This document shows, piece by piece, positions 7,913 to 16,393 of a stretch of 64,000 nucleotides of DNA (position 1 is the stretch's first letter; every line of letters begins with the position of its first letter). The DNA is from DASQPA01 sp963757335 (lineage in GTDB: Bacteria; Acidobacteriota; Thermoanaerobaculia; Multivoradales; UBA5704). The notes below the pieces were generated by a model. It did not search any database. It saw only the letters and a program-made list of their open reading frames with translations, and was not told the DNA's origin. A program made the translations under genes and the position numbers. The stretch is from contig CAVWRJ010000008.1 of assembly GCA_963757335.1 (NCBI GenBank), positions 744,001 to 808,000 of the forward strand, given 5' to 3'.

Positions 7913-9106
7913 ATGCACCGAATCGCGCTGAGTTGGATCGCGGTGGGTCTCCTGGTCCTCGCCGTTCCCGCTGCGGCGGAGATCTGCAGCCGGGACGATG
8001 TTCCCGCCGCCACACTCCTCCTGCCCTACTTCGAGGTCGACCTCGGCAACCCGAACGGAATCACGACCCTGTTCTCGGTCAACAACGGCTATATGCAGCC
8101 GCTGATCGCTAAGGTCGAGATCTGGTCGGATCTGGGGGTGGCCCTGGGCGGTTTCAACATTTATCTCGACGGGTTCGACGTGCAGTCGCTCAACATGCGG
8201 GACGTCCTCAACTGCAACCTGCCCGCAACCACCCTGCCTGCCGGTTCGCAGTTCACCGGCTCCTGCGCGGGGGCCCTGCCACCGCCGCCCGGCCTCTGCT
8301 CGGCGACGACCTATCAGACCGCGCTCACCGGCAAGCCCGTACCCGCTCTCTCCGGCTGCGCCGGTCTCGACCACGGCGACAACATCGCCCGCGGCTACGT
8401 GACGGTGGACGTCGTCAACGGCTGCACGACCCTGTACCCGGGGAACGACGGCTATTTCGGCCCGGGGGGCACCGGGGTGGCGAGCAATAGAAACGCCCTG
8501 TGGGGGGACTACTTCTACGTCAACCCGAGCCAGAACTTCACCGACGGCGAGATCCTGGTCCACATCGAGGCGAGCAGCACCAATCCCGAGACCTCGACCG
8601 CCGGGCAGTACACCTTCTACGGCAAGTTCGTGAACTGGACCGCCACGGACAACCGGGAACCGCTGCCGAGCACCTACGGCGTCCGTTTCTTGAACGGTGG
8701 GACCTTCAGCGGGGGGACCAACCTGCGAGTTTGGCGCGACTCGAAGGTCGAGCAGGGGGCGTTCCGGTGTGGGACGGCACCGTCCTGGTATCCCCTGGGC
8801 CAGCAGTCGCTCTTCATCTTCGACGAGCAGGCGCACAGCGCCAGCGCGGGCACCCTCCAGCCGTTTCCGGCGGTGGCGCAGAGCGTCCACGTGAACGGGC
8901 CGGCCCTGCCGGTGCCTTTCACCTTCGGCTGGATGATCCTCGGGCTCAACAACACGGTGTCGGTGGCGGGGAGCGTTCCGCCGGAGGACCCGACTCGCGC
9001 TCAGGCCTGGGTAGGCGCGGAGATGGACGCCAACGGCCACTTCAGCGCCGGCTTCAATGCCATGCACTACGACAACGCGTGCACGGGATTCACTCCGAAT
9101 CCCTGA
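7913..9106 (+). CDS. Secreted protein of unknown function
   Basis: The 397-residue product begins with a clear Sec signal peptide (hydrophobic residues 5-20, cleavage expected after AAA, before EICSRDD). The mature part is rich in aromatic, Asn and Gly residues, has at least nine cysteines that could form disulfides, and reads like a beta-sandwich surface or extracellular protein (TLLLPYFEVDLGNPNG, then VNNGYMQPLIAKVEIWSDLG). I do not recognise a named family; similar proteins seem to recur in Acidobacteriota, which is memory rather than a search. AAAGGGGG lies six bases before the ATG. It stands alone, convergent with imuB. Confidence 0.75.
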   Translation: MHRIALSWIAVGLLVLAVPAAAEICSRDDVPAATLLLPYFEVDLGNPNGITTLFSVNNGYMQPLIAKVEIWSDLGVALGGFNIYLDGFDVQSLNMRDVLNCNLPATTLPAGSQFTGSCAGALPPPPGLCSATTYQTALTGKPVPALSGCAGLDHGDNIARGYVTVDVVNGCTTLYPGNDGYFGPGGTGVASNRNALWGDYFYVNPSQNFTDGEILVHIEASSTNPETSTAGQYTFYGKFVNWTATDNREPLPSTYGVRFLNGGTFSGGTNLRVWRDSKVEQGAFRCGTAPSWYPLGQQSLFIFDEQAHSASAGTLQPFPAVAQSVHVNGPALPVPFTFGWMILGLNNTVSVAGSVPPEDPTRAQAWVGAEMDANGHFSAGFNAMHYDNACTGFTPNP

Positions 9107-9131
9107 GCGTGGGTACTGGCTCGGTCTGTTC

Positions 9132-9179
9132 CTGCGGGCCGCTCCTTCGGGCGCTTCGCGCAGCCAGTCGCCCGTCCTC
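9132..9179 (+). repeat. Short dispersed repeat, copy 1
   Basis: About 48 bases resemble, in inverted orientation, 13882-13930, sharing the core CTTCGGGCGCT(T/C)CGCGCAGC. Both copies sit directly downstream of a gene's stop codon. This looks like a small interspersed element of the genome, function unknown. Confidence 0.55.
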
Positions 9180-9211
9180 GGAGCCAGACGGAGCCAGGAC
9201 CTGAGTCCGGG

Positions 9212-10765
9212 TCAGTCGTAAATCCCATCCGCATACCACTCCCCCGTGGCGCGGTCGCGGAAGATGCGGTAGAGGCCTCCACCGGTGAGCTCGACGTCCC
9301 AGTAGTCGCGCCCGGTGGGGTCCTCCGCCCACCACTCCTCTTCTAATCCCCAGGGTCCGGCGGCGACCTTCACCCGTCCTTCGATCTGGGTCCGCTTGGC
9401 GGCCTCGCCGTTCACGATCGTGCGGATCTCGACGGGGGAGAGGGTGGCCGGGTCTCCTCCCTCGGCCGGGGCTTGGCCTGCGATCACTTCCAGCGGCAGG
9501 GGAGGGCGCAGGGCACGGACGGCGAGGAGGCCGCGGCCGGCTCGCGGCGCGCGGCGGACCGGCGGCGGTGGGGGTGGGGCGTAGTCGACGAGGCCGAAGC
9601 GTTCCGGGCGGTGCCCGTCGACGGCGCGGGGGGAGCCCACCCGGCCGGGCCCGAGGAGGGCGAAGAGGCGGGCCAGGGTGGTCGCCAGCTTGTCCGGGGA
9701 GAGGGCCGCCGGGCCGTAGAGGGAGAGCTGGGCCTCGCGGGGGCGGTCGGGGTGGGCGGTGAAGACGAAGCCCGCGACCGGCGCTCCCGGCGGGCGGGCT
9801 TCGAGATCGAGGCGGACCAGGGTGAGGAGAGTCTTGACGTCGCGGCTGGGCGCCGGGAGGTCGATCGAGCGCTCCTGGCGGCCGTCGGGCTCGAGCCGGA
9901 GGGCGAGCTCCAGGCGGGTGCAGGCGAGCCCCTTGGCCTCCAGCCGGTGGCAGAGCCGTTCCAAGGCCGACCGCCCGACGAAGAGGAAGGGTTCGAGGGC
10001 GACCAGCGGCCATTCGAGACTCATCCCCTCCTCGAAGCTGGGCGGCGGCTCGCGCGGCAGGAGGGGCCGGGGATCGACACCGCGGGCGGTCGCGTGGAGG
10101 TCGCTGCCGCGCGGCCCCAGGCGGCTCGTCACCCGGGCGTTCGGCAGGCGGGCGAAATCGCCGATCGAATGGAGGCCCCAGCGCTCCAGGGTGGCGGCGA
10201 GCTCGACCTCGGGCGCCAGGCGGGAGAGCGGGAGGGGGGCGAGAAAGGCCGCCTCCTCGCCCGGCGGGACGATCACGGGCGAGTCGGGGAGGCTCGCCGC
10301 GATCCGCGCCGCGAGCTTGCTCGACGCGATGCCCACCCGTGCCGGCAGCCCGAGGTCCTCGACGACGGCGATCAGGGCCCGCCCCAGCTCCAACTCGGGG
10401 GAGTCGCCTCGAAAACGGCGCTCGATCCCCTGGATGTCGAGGAAGGCGATGCCGTCGCCGGCGTCCTCGATCCGCGGCGAGAGGCTCTCGGCGGCTTCGA
10501 GGAGCGCCTCCCGGGCGGAGCGCTCGCACTGCTCGTCGCGGGCGCGGGCCACCAGCTTGGGGCAGAGGGCGCGGGCCTGGGGGAGGGTGAGGCCGGGCCG
10601 CACCCCGGCATCGCGGGCGGGGCGGGTGGCGGCGAGCACCCGGGCGGCATTGCCGTTGCCGAGGACGACGACGACCGCCTCCCGGAGGAGCTCCGGCTCG
10701 CTCCGCAGCCGCGCCGCCATGGGGAAGAGGGGAACGGCGATGCAGGCGATGCGCGCGGACGCCAT
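9212..10765 (-). CDS. imuB: ImuB, catalytically dead Y-family polymerase
   Basis: This 517-residue protein belongs to the ImuB branch of Y-family DNA polymerases, which recruit a DnaE2-type polymerase to lesions but do not synthesise DNA themselves. The palm and thumb folds are recognisable (TRPARDAGVRPGLTLPQARA, AFLDIQGIERRF, GIASSKLAARIAA), but the acidic residues that bind metal in active enzymes are missing: the N-terminal DxD position reads AVPLF. The C-terminal 130 residues form the proline-rich ImuB tail with a WWAEDPTGRDYWDVEL segment. It lies 27 bases downstream of imuA. No dnaE2 follows; the next gene is convergent. Confidence 0.88.
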   Translation of the reverse strand: MASARIACIAVPLFPMAARLRSEPELLREAVVVVLGNGNAARVLAATRPARDAGVRPGLTLPQARALCPKLVARARDEQCERSAREALLEAAESLSPRIEDAGDGIAFLDIQGIERRFRGDSPELELGRALIAVVEDLGLPARVGIASSKLAARIAASLPDSPVIVPPGEEAAFLAPLPLSRLAPEVELAATLERWGLHSIGDFARLPNARVTSRLGPRGSDLHATARGVDPRPLLPREPPPSFEEGMSLEWPLVALEPFLFVGRSALERLCHRLEAKGLACTRLELALRLEPDGRQERSIDLPAPSRDVKTLLTLVRLDLEARPPGAPVAGFVFTAHPDRPREAQLSLYGPAALSPDKLATTLARLFALLGPGRVGSPRAVDGHRPERFGLVDYAPPPPPPVRRAPRAGRGLLAVRALRPPLPLEVIAGQAPAEGGDPATLSPVEIRTIVNGEAAKRTQIEGRVKVAAGPWGLEEEWWAEDPTGRDYWDVELTGGGLYRIFRDRATGEWYADGIYD

Positions 10766-10792
10766 GGCGGTCGAAGTCCCGGTCGCCGGTCG

Positions 10793-11671
10793 CTAGCCGG
10801 TGGCGGCGAGCCGGAGCGGAGCCCACGCTCGTCGGTGTCGATCGTCCGCTCGTCGGGACGGGGGAGACGGCTGACGGCTGGCGCGACAGGCCGCTCTGCC
10901 GGGGCACGGAGAGGGAGAGGCGGTGAGCGCGAAGGCTTCCGTCTGCCCGGGGAGCGCCCCGCGCCGCTTCTCGAGGACCAGCTGGGAGGAGAGACCGTTG
11001 AGGAGGTGGGGGGAGGCGCCGCTCCCCTGCCAGGCGGCGCGTACCTTCCCCACCTTGAGCACCACGGCCGCCGACGTGCCGCTCACCCGGTAGGGGCTCG
11101 CCACGAGGAGCGCCGCACCCTGGGCGCGGGCGGCGCGGGCGAGCCGCAGCCAGGCCGCCTCCGCTCCCCGCCCGCCGGCGAGGGGCGGAAAGCCGAGCTC
11201 GATAACGACTAAGGGGAAGCCGCTCCCCAGGAGCATCTCGGCCCCGGCCAGGGCCTGTTTCAGGTTGCCCGGACGGAGCCAGAGGAGACGTGCGAGGTCG
11301 ACCCCGGCACGGGCGGCGGTCTCGGGGTCCAAATGGTCGCCCAGGTCGACCAGGCCGGCCGCCTCGCCGACGCCGGTCGCCGCGGCGAGCACCGTCAACA
11401 CCGCCGAGAAGCGGCCGCTCGAACGGCCGCCCACCATTTCGACCAGTTGCCCCCGGGGCAGACCCCCGGCGAGAAGGTGGTCCAAGGCCGGGAGCGCGGT
11501 CGGCAGGGGCTCCCGTTCCTCCTCGCGAACGGTGCGTGCCAGCTCGCGGGCGCTCCCCACCCGGCCGGAGAGGGAGTGCGGCAGCGCTGCCCGCAGAAGC
11601 GTGAAAGCGTGCCCGGCAGCGGCCCGGGGGGGTGGCCCGATCGGCAACGCGCTGGCTGTAGACTGGCTCAT
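10793..11671 (-). CDS. imuA: ImuA, RecA-like mutasome protein
   Basis: This 292-residue protein is the RecA-fold partner of ImuB in inducible translesion synthesis. The RecA-like core runs from LDHLLAGGLPRGQLVEMVGG through VDLGDHLDPETAARAGVDL and LVVIEL. The phosphate-binding loop is degenerate, reading GGRSSGRFS where RecA has GxxxxGKT, as is usual in ImuA. I chose the ATG at 11671 because GGGGAGA precedes it and the conserved protein begins here; a longer frame upstream has unrelated composition. The last 40 residues are Arg/Ser rich and may be disordered. A TTGACT-17-TTATGT promoter lies upstream. Confidence 0.82.
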   Translation of the reverse strand: MSQSTASALPIGPPPRAAAGHAFTLLRAALPHSLSGRVGSARELARTVREEEREPLPTALPALDHLLAGGLPRGQLVEMVGGRSSGRFSAVLTVLAAATGVGEAAGLVDLGDHLDPETAARAGVDLARLLWLRPGNLKQALAGAEMLLGSGFPLVVIELGFPPLAGGRGAEAAWLRLARAARAQGAALLVASPYRVSGTSAAVVLKVGKVRAAWQGSGASPHLLNGLSSQLVLEKRRGALPGQTEAFALTASPSPCPGRAACRASRQPSPPSRRADDRHRRAWAPLRLAATG

Positions 11672-11702
11672 GTCGCTTTCGATCTCCCCGCGGTCAGTGT
11701 CA

Positions 11703-11731
11703 ACATAAAGCGAAACGAAGGCGTAAGTCAA
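11703..11731 (-). promoter_or_regulatory. Promoter of imuA-imuB
   Basis: On the minus strand TTGACT (11731-11726) and TTATGT (11708-11703) are spaced by 17 bases, ending 31 bases before the imuA ATG. I looked for a LexA box of the common types (CTGT-N8-ACAG, GAAC-N4-GTTC, GTTC-N7-GTTC) and did not find one. The rest of the 320-base gap between imuA and pdxH is comparatively AT-rich and shows nothing else I can name. Confidence 0.5.
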
Positions 11732-11991
11732 TCCAGATGAAAACGTTAATAATGTGACCTTCGTGGGAGAAAACATCAACCAGGCCAGCATTTAGCGAGG
11801 ATCGACACCTTCGGTCTCCGGCAGGCGTGCCGTGATATTGAGATCGCCCTGGAGATGAACAAAGGCGGCTGGACGAAAACCTTGCAATAGAAATTTCCCA
11901 CCGCCGACACGAGCCGTTGTCATTTCCGGCTACTCAGGAGGAAGAAGCGCTGGGGAGAGGGACGGCCCCAAAGGCGCTACAATCGCCGCCG

Positions 11992-12630
11992 ATGGACATC
12001 GCCGATCTGCGCCGGGAGTACGAGCAGGCGGGGCTCGCCGAGGGCGACCTGGCGGCCGAACCCGTCGGGCAGTTCCGCGCCTGGTTCGCCGAGGCCCTGG
12101 CGGCGGACCCCAGGGACGCCAATGCCATGACCCTCGCCACCGCCGACCGGGAGGGGCGGCCCGCGGCCCGCATCGTCCTGCTTAAGGGGATCGACGAAGG
12201 CGGTTTCGTCTTCTTCACCAACTACGAGAGCCGGAAGGGGCGGGAGCTGACGGAAAATCCCCAGGCTGCCCTGGTCTTCTTCTGGCCCCTCCTCGACCGC
12301 CAGGTCCGGGTGGAGGGCCGGGTCGAGCGCACCTCTCGCGAGGAGTCCGCGGCCTACTTCGGCAGCCGCCCCCTGCGCGCCCGGCTGGGAGCCTGGGCCT
12401 CTCGCCAGAGCCGGGTTTTAGCCGGTCGCGAGGAGCTGGAGCGGGAGGTCGCCCAGGCCGCAGCCCGCTTCGCGGACGGCGAGGTCCCGCTTCCCGACTA
12501 CTGGGGCGGCTATCGCCTCCTCCCGGCGGCGATCGAATTCTGGCAGGGCCGCCCGAGCCGCCTCCACGACCGTTTTCGCTACGAGCGCTCGCCCGCGGGG
12601 GGCTGGCGGATCGAGCGGCTCTCCCCCTGA
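11992..12630 (+). CDS. pdxH: Pyridoxamine 5'-phosphate oxidase
   Basis: This 212-residue flavoenzyme oxidises pyridoxamine or pyridoxine 5'-phosphate to pyridoxal 5'-phosphate with FMN and oxygen. The family pattern runs throughout: AMTLATADREGRPAARIVLLKG, then FVFFTNYESRKGRELTENP, ALVFFW, RQVRVEGRVER, ESAAYFGSRP, ASRQS, and the C-terminal WGGYRL, IEFWQGRPSRLHDRFRY and RLSP. Length and C terminus match the family exactly. A TACAAT box lies only eight bases before the ATG, so the message may be leaderless. lhgO starts eight bases after the stop. Confidence 0.95.
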   Translation: MDIADLRREYEQAGLAEGDLAAEPVGQFRAWFAEALAADPRDANAMTLATADREGRPAARIVLLKGIDEGGFVFFTNYESRKGRELTENPQAALVFFWPLLDRQVRVEGRVERTSREESAAYFGSRPLRARLGAWASRQSRVLAGREELEREVAQAAARFADGEVPLPDYWGGYRLLPAAIEFWQGRPSRLHDRFRYERSPAGGWRIERLSP

Positions 12631-12638
12631 CCACGAAC

Positions 12639-13883
12639 GTGGCGATCCTGGGAAGCGGGACGAGCTTCGACGTCGCCATCGTGGGCGGCGGGCTGGTGGG
12701 GACGGGGACCGCCCTGGCCCTCGCCGGCCGCCTTGGCCGCGACATTCGGGTGGTCGTCCTGGAGGCGGAGGAGAGCCTCGCGGCCCACCAGAGCGGCCAC
12801 AACAGCGGGGTCATCCACTCCGGGCTCTACTACAAGCCCGGTTCGCTCAAGGCCCGGCTCTGCGTCGTCGGGGCGGCCGACCTCTACCGCTTCTGCGCCG
12901 AGGAGGGGGTCGCCTGCCAGCGGACGGGGAAGCTGGTGGTGGCGACCCGGGAGGAGGAGCTGCCGGCCTTGGCCGAGCTCGAACGCCGCGGGGCGGCCAA
13001 CGGCCTTACCGGTCTCACCCGGCTGGGGCCAGAGGAGATCCGGCGGATCGAGCCGCACGCGGCGGGGATCGCCGCCCTCCACGTGCCGCAGTCGGGGATC
13101 GCCGACTATCCGGGGGTGGCCCGGGCCTACGCCCGCCGGATCGTGGCGGCGGGGGGACAGGTTGTGACCGGGGCGCGGGTGACGGGGATCGTCCGCTCGT
13201 CCGGCCGCACCCGGGTCGAGACCGCGCGCGGGACCTTCGACTGCGCGCTCCTCGTCAACTGCGCCGGCCTCCAGGCGGACCGCGTCGCCCGGCTCTCCGG
13301 CGTCCTGCCGGAGGTGCGGATCGTCCCCTTCCGGGGCGAGTACTTCGATCTCGTGCCTGCCCGGCGGGAGCTGGTGCGCGGCTTGATTTACCCCGTGCCC
13401 GACCCGCGTTTCCCTTTCCTCGGGGTGCACCTGACCCGCACCGTGAGCGGCGGGGTGGAGGCCGGGCCCAACGCCGTCCTCGCCCTCAAGCGTGAGGGCT
13501 ACCGGTGGTCGGACGTGTCGATCCGCGATGTCGTCGAGACCGCCGGCTGGCCGGGGTTCTGGCGAATGCTGCGGCGCACCTGGCGGACGGCGGCGGGGGA
13601 GGTCTGGCGCTCGGCGGTGCGGCGGGCCTTTGTCGGCGACCTCCAGAAGCTCGTCCCCGAGCTCGTGGATGCCGACCTGGTGCGGGGGGGGAGCGGGGTG
13701 CGCGCCCAGGCCTTGGACCGCGCGGGCCGGCTGGTCGACGACTTCCACGTCGAGCGGGGCGAGGGGAGCCTGCACGTGCTCAACGCCCCCTCGCCCGCCG
13801 CCACCGCCTCGCTCGCCATCGGCCGCTACATCGCGGGGCTGGCGGCCGAGGCGTTGGGTTTCGGGAGTTTCAGCCCGAGCTGA
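12639..13883 (+). CDS. lhgO: L-2-hydroxyglutarate oxidase/dehydrogenase
   Basis: This 414-residue FAD protein belongs to the DAO family and is expected to oxidise L-2-hydroxyglutarate to 2-oxoglutarate, feeding electrons to oxygen or the quinone pool. The FAD-binding motif VAIVGGGLVGTGTAL is followed by HQSGHNSGVIHSGLYY, the diagnostic LhgO histidine segment, then RTGKLVVA, NCAGLQADR, PFRGEYFDL and HLTRTVSGGVEAGPNAVLA. The start is a GTG at 12639. It appears to be in one unit with pdxH. A dispersed repeat follows the stop. Confidence 0.9.
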   Translation: MAILGSGTSFDVAIVGGGLVGTGTALALAGRLGRDIRVVVLEAEESLAAHQSGHNSGVIHSGLYYKPGSLKARLCVVGAADLYRFCAEEGVACQRTGKLVVATREEELPALAELERRGAANGLTGLTRLGPEEIRRIEPHAAGIAALHVPQSGIADYPGVARAYARRIVAAGGQVVTGARVTGIVRSSGRTRVETARGTFDCALLVNCAGLQADRVARLSGVLPEVRIVPFRGEYFDLVPARRELVRGLIYPVPDPRFPFLGVHLTRTVSGGVEAGPNAVLALKREGYRWSDVSIRDVVETAGWPGFWRMLRRTWRTAAGEVWRSAVRRAFVGDLQKLVPELVDADLVRGGSGVRAQALDRAGRLVDDFHVERGEGSLHVLNAPSPAATASLAIGRYIAGLAAEALGFGSFSPS

Positions 13884-13930
13884 GGACCTGCGACTAGCTG
13901 CGCGGAGCGCCCGAAGAAGCAGGCCCGCAA
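13882..13930 (-). repeat. Short dispersed repeat, copy 2
   Basis: The complement of this segment resembles 9132-9179 over about 48 bases. It begins at the lhgO stop codon and lies in the gap before the convergent exported-protein gene. Confidence 0.55.
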
Positions 13931-13951
13931 GCGCGGACCAAAAACTCACTG

Positions 13952-14518
13952 CTAGCGGCTGGACTCCGACGAGTGGTCGACCCACATGCGGACCGTGTCG
14001 TGCTCGTCGTCGATCGTCATCAGCTCCCCTTCACCCTGCCGGGACAGGGCTTCGAGGCCGGCCTGCAGGTTGAGCTCGTCGCCACCCCCGGAGAGGAGGG
14101 CCTCGACGACCGCGGTGGGGACCTTGATGTCCACCCGCGACTTGTGCGGCCTGGGATCGTCGGCGTGGATGACGAGATAACCGCCGGACTTGGCGATCCG
14201 CACCTTGCCGTCGGGTCCATCGACGGTGACGAAGTTGGCGTCGGGGCTGTCCTTGACCGCCTGCCAGAAGCGGCGGAGCTCGCGGGCGTCCATGTCCTTG
14301 TCGCCCACCCGCACCTTGCCGGCCCTGCCGGGATGATGGTCGTCGCTCGCGACCAGGCTCGCCATGCCGAGGGCGGTCGAGAGCGGGAAGTTCAAGGTGA
14401 CGTGACCGCCGTCCCCCTCGTGGACGTTCAAGTGCAGCCATAGATCGGAAGCATAGGCGGATCCGGCGAGCGCCAGGGCCAGGCCGGCGGTGATCAGGGT
14501 CGTTTTGATTTTCATCAT
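13952..14518 (-). CDS. Small exported protein of unknown function
   Basis: The 188-residue product has a signal peptide (TTLITAGLALALAGSAYAS, cleavage after AYA). The mature domain is hydrophilic: WLHLNVHEGDGGHVTLNFPL, then a FVTVDGPDGKVRIAKSGGYL strand-rich stretch and VPTAVVEALLSGGGDELNL. It resembles small periplasmic proteins described beside anti-sigma or adhesin-like proteins, but I cannot name a family. The double ATG is preceded by AAGGAGAG. It is transcribed divergently from the amidase across a 112-base gap. Confidence 0.75.
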   Translation of the reverse strand: MMKIKTTLITAGLALALAGSAYASDLWLHLNVHEGDGGHVTLNFPLSTALGMASLVASDDHHPGRAGKVRVGDKDMDARELRRFWQAVKDSPDANFVTVDGPDGKVRIAKSGGYLVIHADDPRPHKSRVDIKVPTAVVEALLSGGGDELNLQAGLEALSRQGEGELMTIDDEHDTVRMWVDHSSESSR

Positions 14519-14630
14519 GCCTCTCCTTTCGGTTCAGCCGACAAGACGAGGCGCGGGAGATTTTTGTTTCAAGCGGATCGGCCCTAGAATCCGACAGTTT
14601 CAGCGCCGGACTCAACACGGAGGAGGTCGC

Positions 14631-16392
14631 ATGTCGACGGAGCTCGCTGACGGGAAGGTCGCAGGAGAGGAGCGGACGCTGGACCGGCGGCGCTTCGTCG
14701 CCCTCTGTGGAACCCTGGGGATCGGAGCCGTGGCCGTTCCTCACCTCCTCATGGCTGCCGAGAAGAAACGGATCACCCGCGAGGACCTGACCGCGGTCGA
14801 GGACCTGACCGGGCTCCGCTTCACCGATCCCCAGCGCGACCTGATGCTCAAGGGGCTGGGAGACCAGGAGGAGGATTACCGCCGGCTGCGCACGGTCCTC
14901 CTCGACAACTCGGTGCCCCCCGCCCTCCGCTTCGACCCCACCCCGCCCGCCCCTCCGAAGCTAGCCTCCGTCTCTGCCGAAGCCGAGGAACGCAAGCCGT
15001 TCCGGGCGAGCGCCGCCGGCCCCGATCCGGAAGTCCCGGCGAACCTCGAAGACCTCGCCTTCCTGCCTGTCACCCAGTTGGGGCGGCTCCTCCGCTCCGG
15101 GAAGGTGCGCTCGGTCGACTTGACCCGGATGTACATCGCTCGGCTCCGCCGGCTCGACCCGGTGCTCCACGCGGTCATCACCTACACCGAGGAGCGGGCG
15201 CTGGAGAGGGCGGCGGCGGCGGATCGGGAGATCGCCGCCGGGAAGATCCGCGGCCCCCTCCACGGCGTCCCCTGGGGGGCCAAGGATCTGCTCTCCGTGC
15301 GCGGCTATCCCACCACCTGGGGCTCGGTCCCCTACAAGGACCAGATCCTCCCCGAGGACGCGACCGTCGTCGAGCGCCTCGACCGGGCGGGGGCGGTGCT
15401 GGTCGCCAAGCTGGCGGTGGGGGAGCTCGCCTGGGGGGACGTCTGGTTCGGCGGCATGACGCGCAACCCCTGGAACCCCGAGCAGGGCTCCTCCGGCTCC
15501 TCGGCGGGCTCGGCCTCGACCACCGCGGCGGGCGCGGTGGGCTTCGCCCTCGGCACCGAGACCCTGGGCTCGATCGTCTCCCCCGCGAGCCGCTGCGGGG
15601 CGACGGGGCTCCGCCCCACCTTCGGCCGGGTGAGCCGGCACGGTGCCATGGCCCTCGCCTGGAGCATGGACAAGATCGGCGTCCTCTGCCGCTCGGTCGA
15701 GGACTGCGCGGCGGTCTTCGACGCCATCCACGGTGCCGACGGCATGGGACGAGACGGCGGTCGACCGGCCGTTCACCTGGAACCCCGAGCTCGACGTCAA
15801 GCGGCTCCGGGTGGGTTACGTGAAGGCGCTCTTCGACGCCAAGCCGGAGAAGGACAGAGAGGAGGCGCATGCCAACGACCTCGCCGTGCTGGATGCTCTG
15901 CGCCGCCTGGACGTCGCCCTCCAGCCCATCGACCTGCCGGATTTCCCGGGGCAGGCGATCGCCGCCCTCCGCCTCATCCTCACCGCCGAGGGTGCCGCCG
16001 CCTTCGACGAGCTGACCCGGAGCGGCCGGGACGACCTCATGGTCCGGCACAAGGAGGAGAACGCCTGGCCGAACGTCTTCCGCCAGGGGCGGACCATCCC
16101 GGCGGTCGAGTACCTCCAGGCCAACCGGGTGCGGACCCTGCTGATACGGGAGATGGCGAAGCGGATGGCGACCGTCGACGCCTACGTCGCCCCCTCTTTC
16201 GGCGGCGAGAACCTCCTGATCACCAACCTGACCGGCCATCCGGCCGTCGTCCTGCCGAACGGCTTCAGGAAGGACGGCACCCCGACCAGCATCACTTTCA
16301 CCGGCCGGCTCTACGGGGAGGCGGAGCTCCTCGCCCTCGCCAGGGCCTACCAGGACGCCACCGGTTTCCACCGCAAGCACCCGAAGCTCTGA
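14631..16392 (+). CDS. Exported amidase, frameshifted
   Basis: This is an amidase-signature-family hydrolase, about 586 residues when repaired. A twin-arginine leader (DRRRFVALCG, then a hydrophobic stretch to about residue 42) suggests Tat export. The Ser-cisSer-Lys centre is present: Lys in GVPWGAKDLL, cis-Ser in GSSAGSAS and the nucleophile in ETLGSIVSPAS. At 15739-15746 the frame moves by +1 (one extra base in GGCATGGGAC); downstream the conserved protein continues as ETAVDRPFTWNPELDV to the stop at 16392. Such proteins cleave diverse amides, so the substrate is unknown. A TAGAAT -10 lies upstream and GGAGGAGG precedes the ATG. Confidence 0.85.
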
Positions 16393-16393
16393 C

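Noticed and set aside
9473..11212. Long plus-strand open frame opposite imuB and imuA
   Set aside because: High GC opens antisense frames; the minus-strand proteins are clearly real and the plus-strand translation is low-complexity Gly/Arg/Glu.
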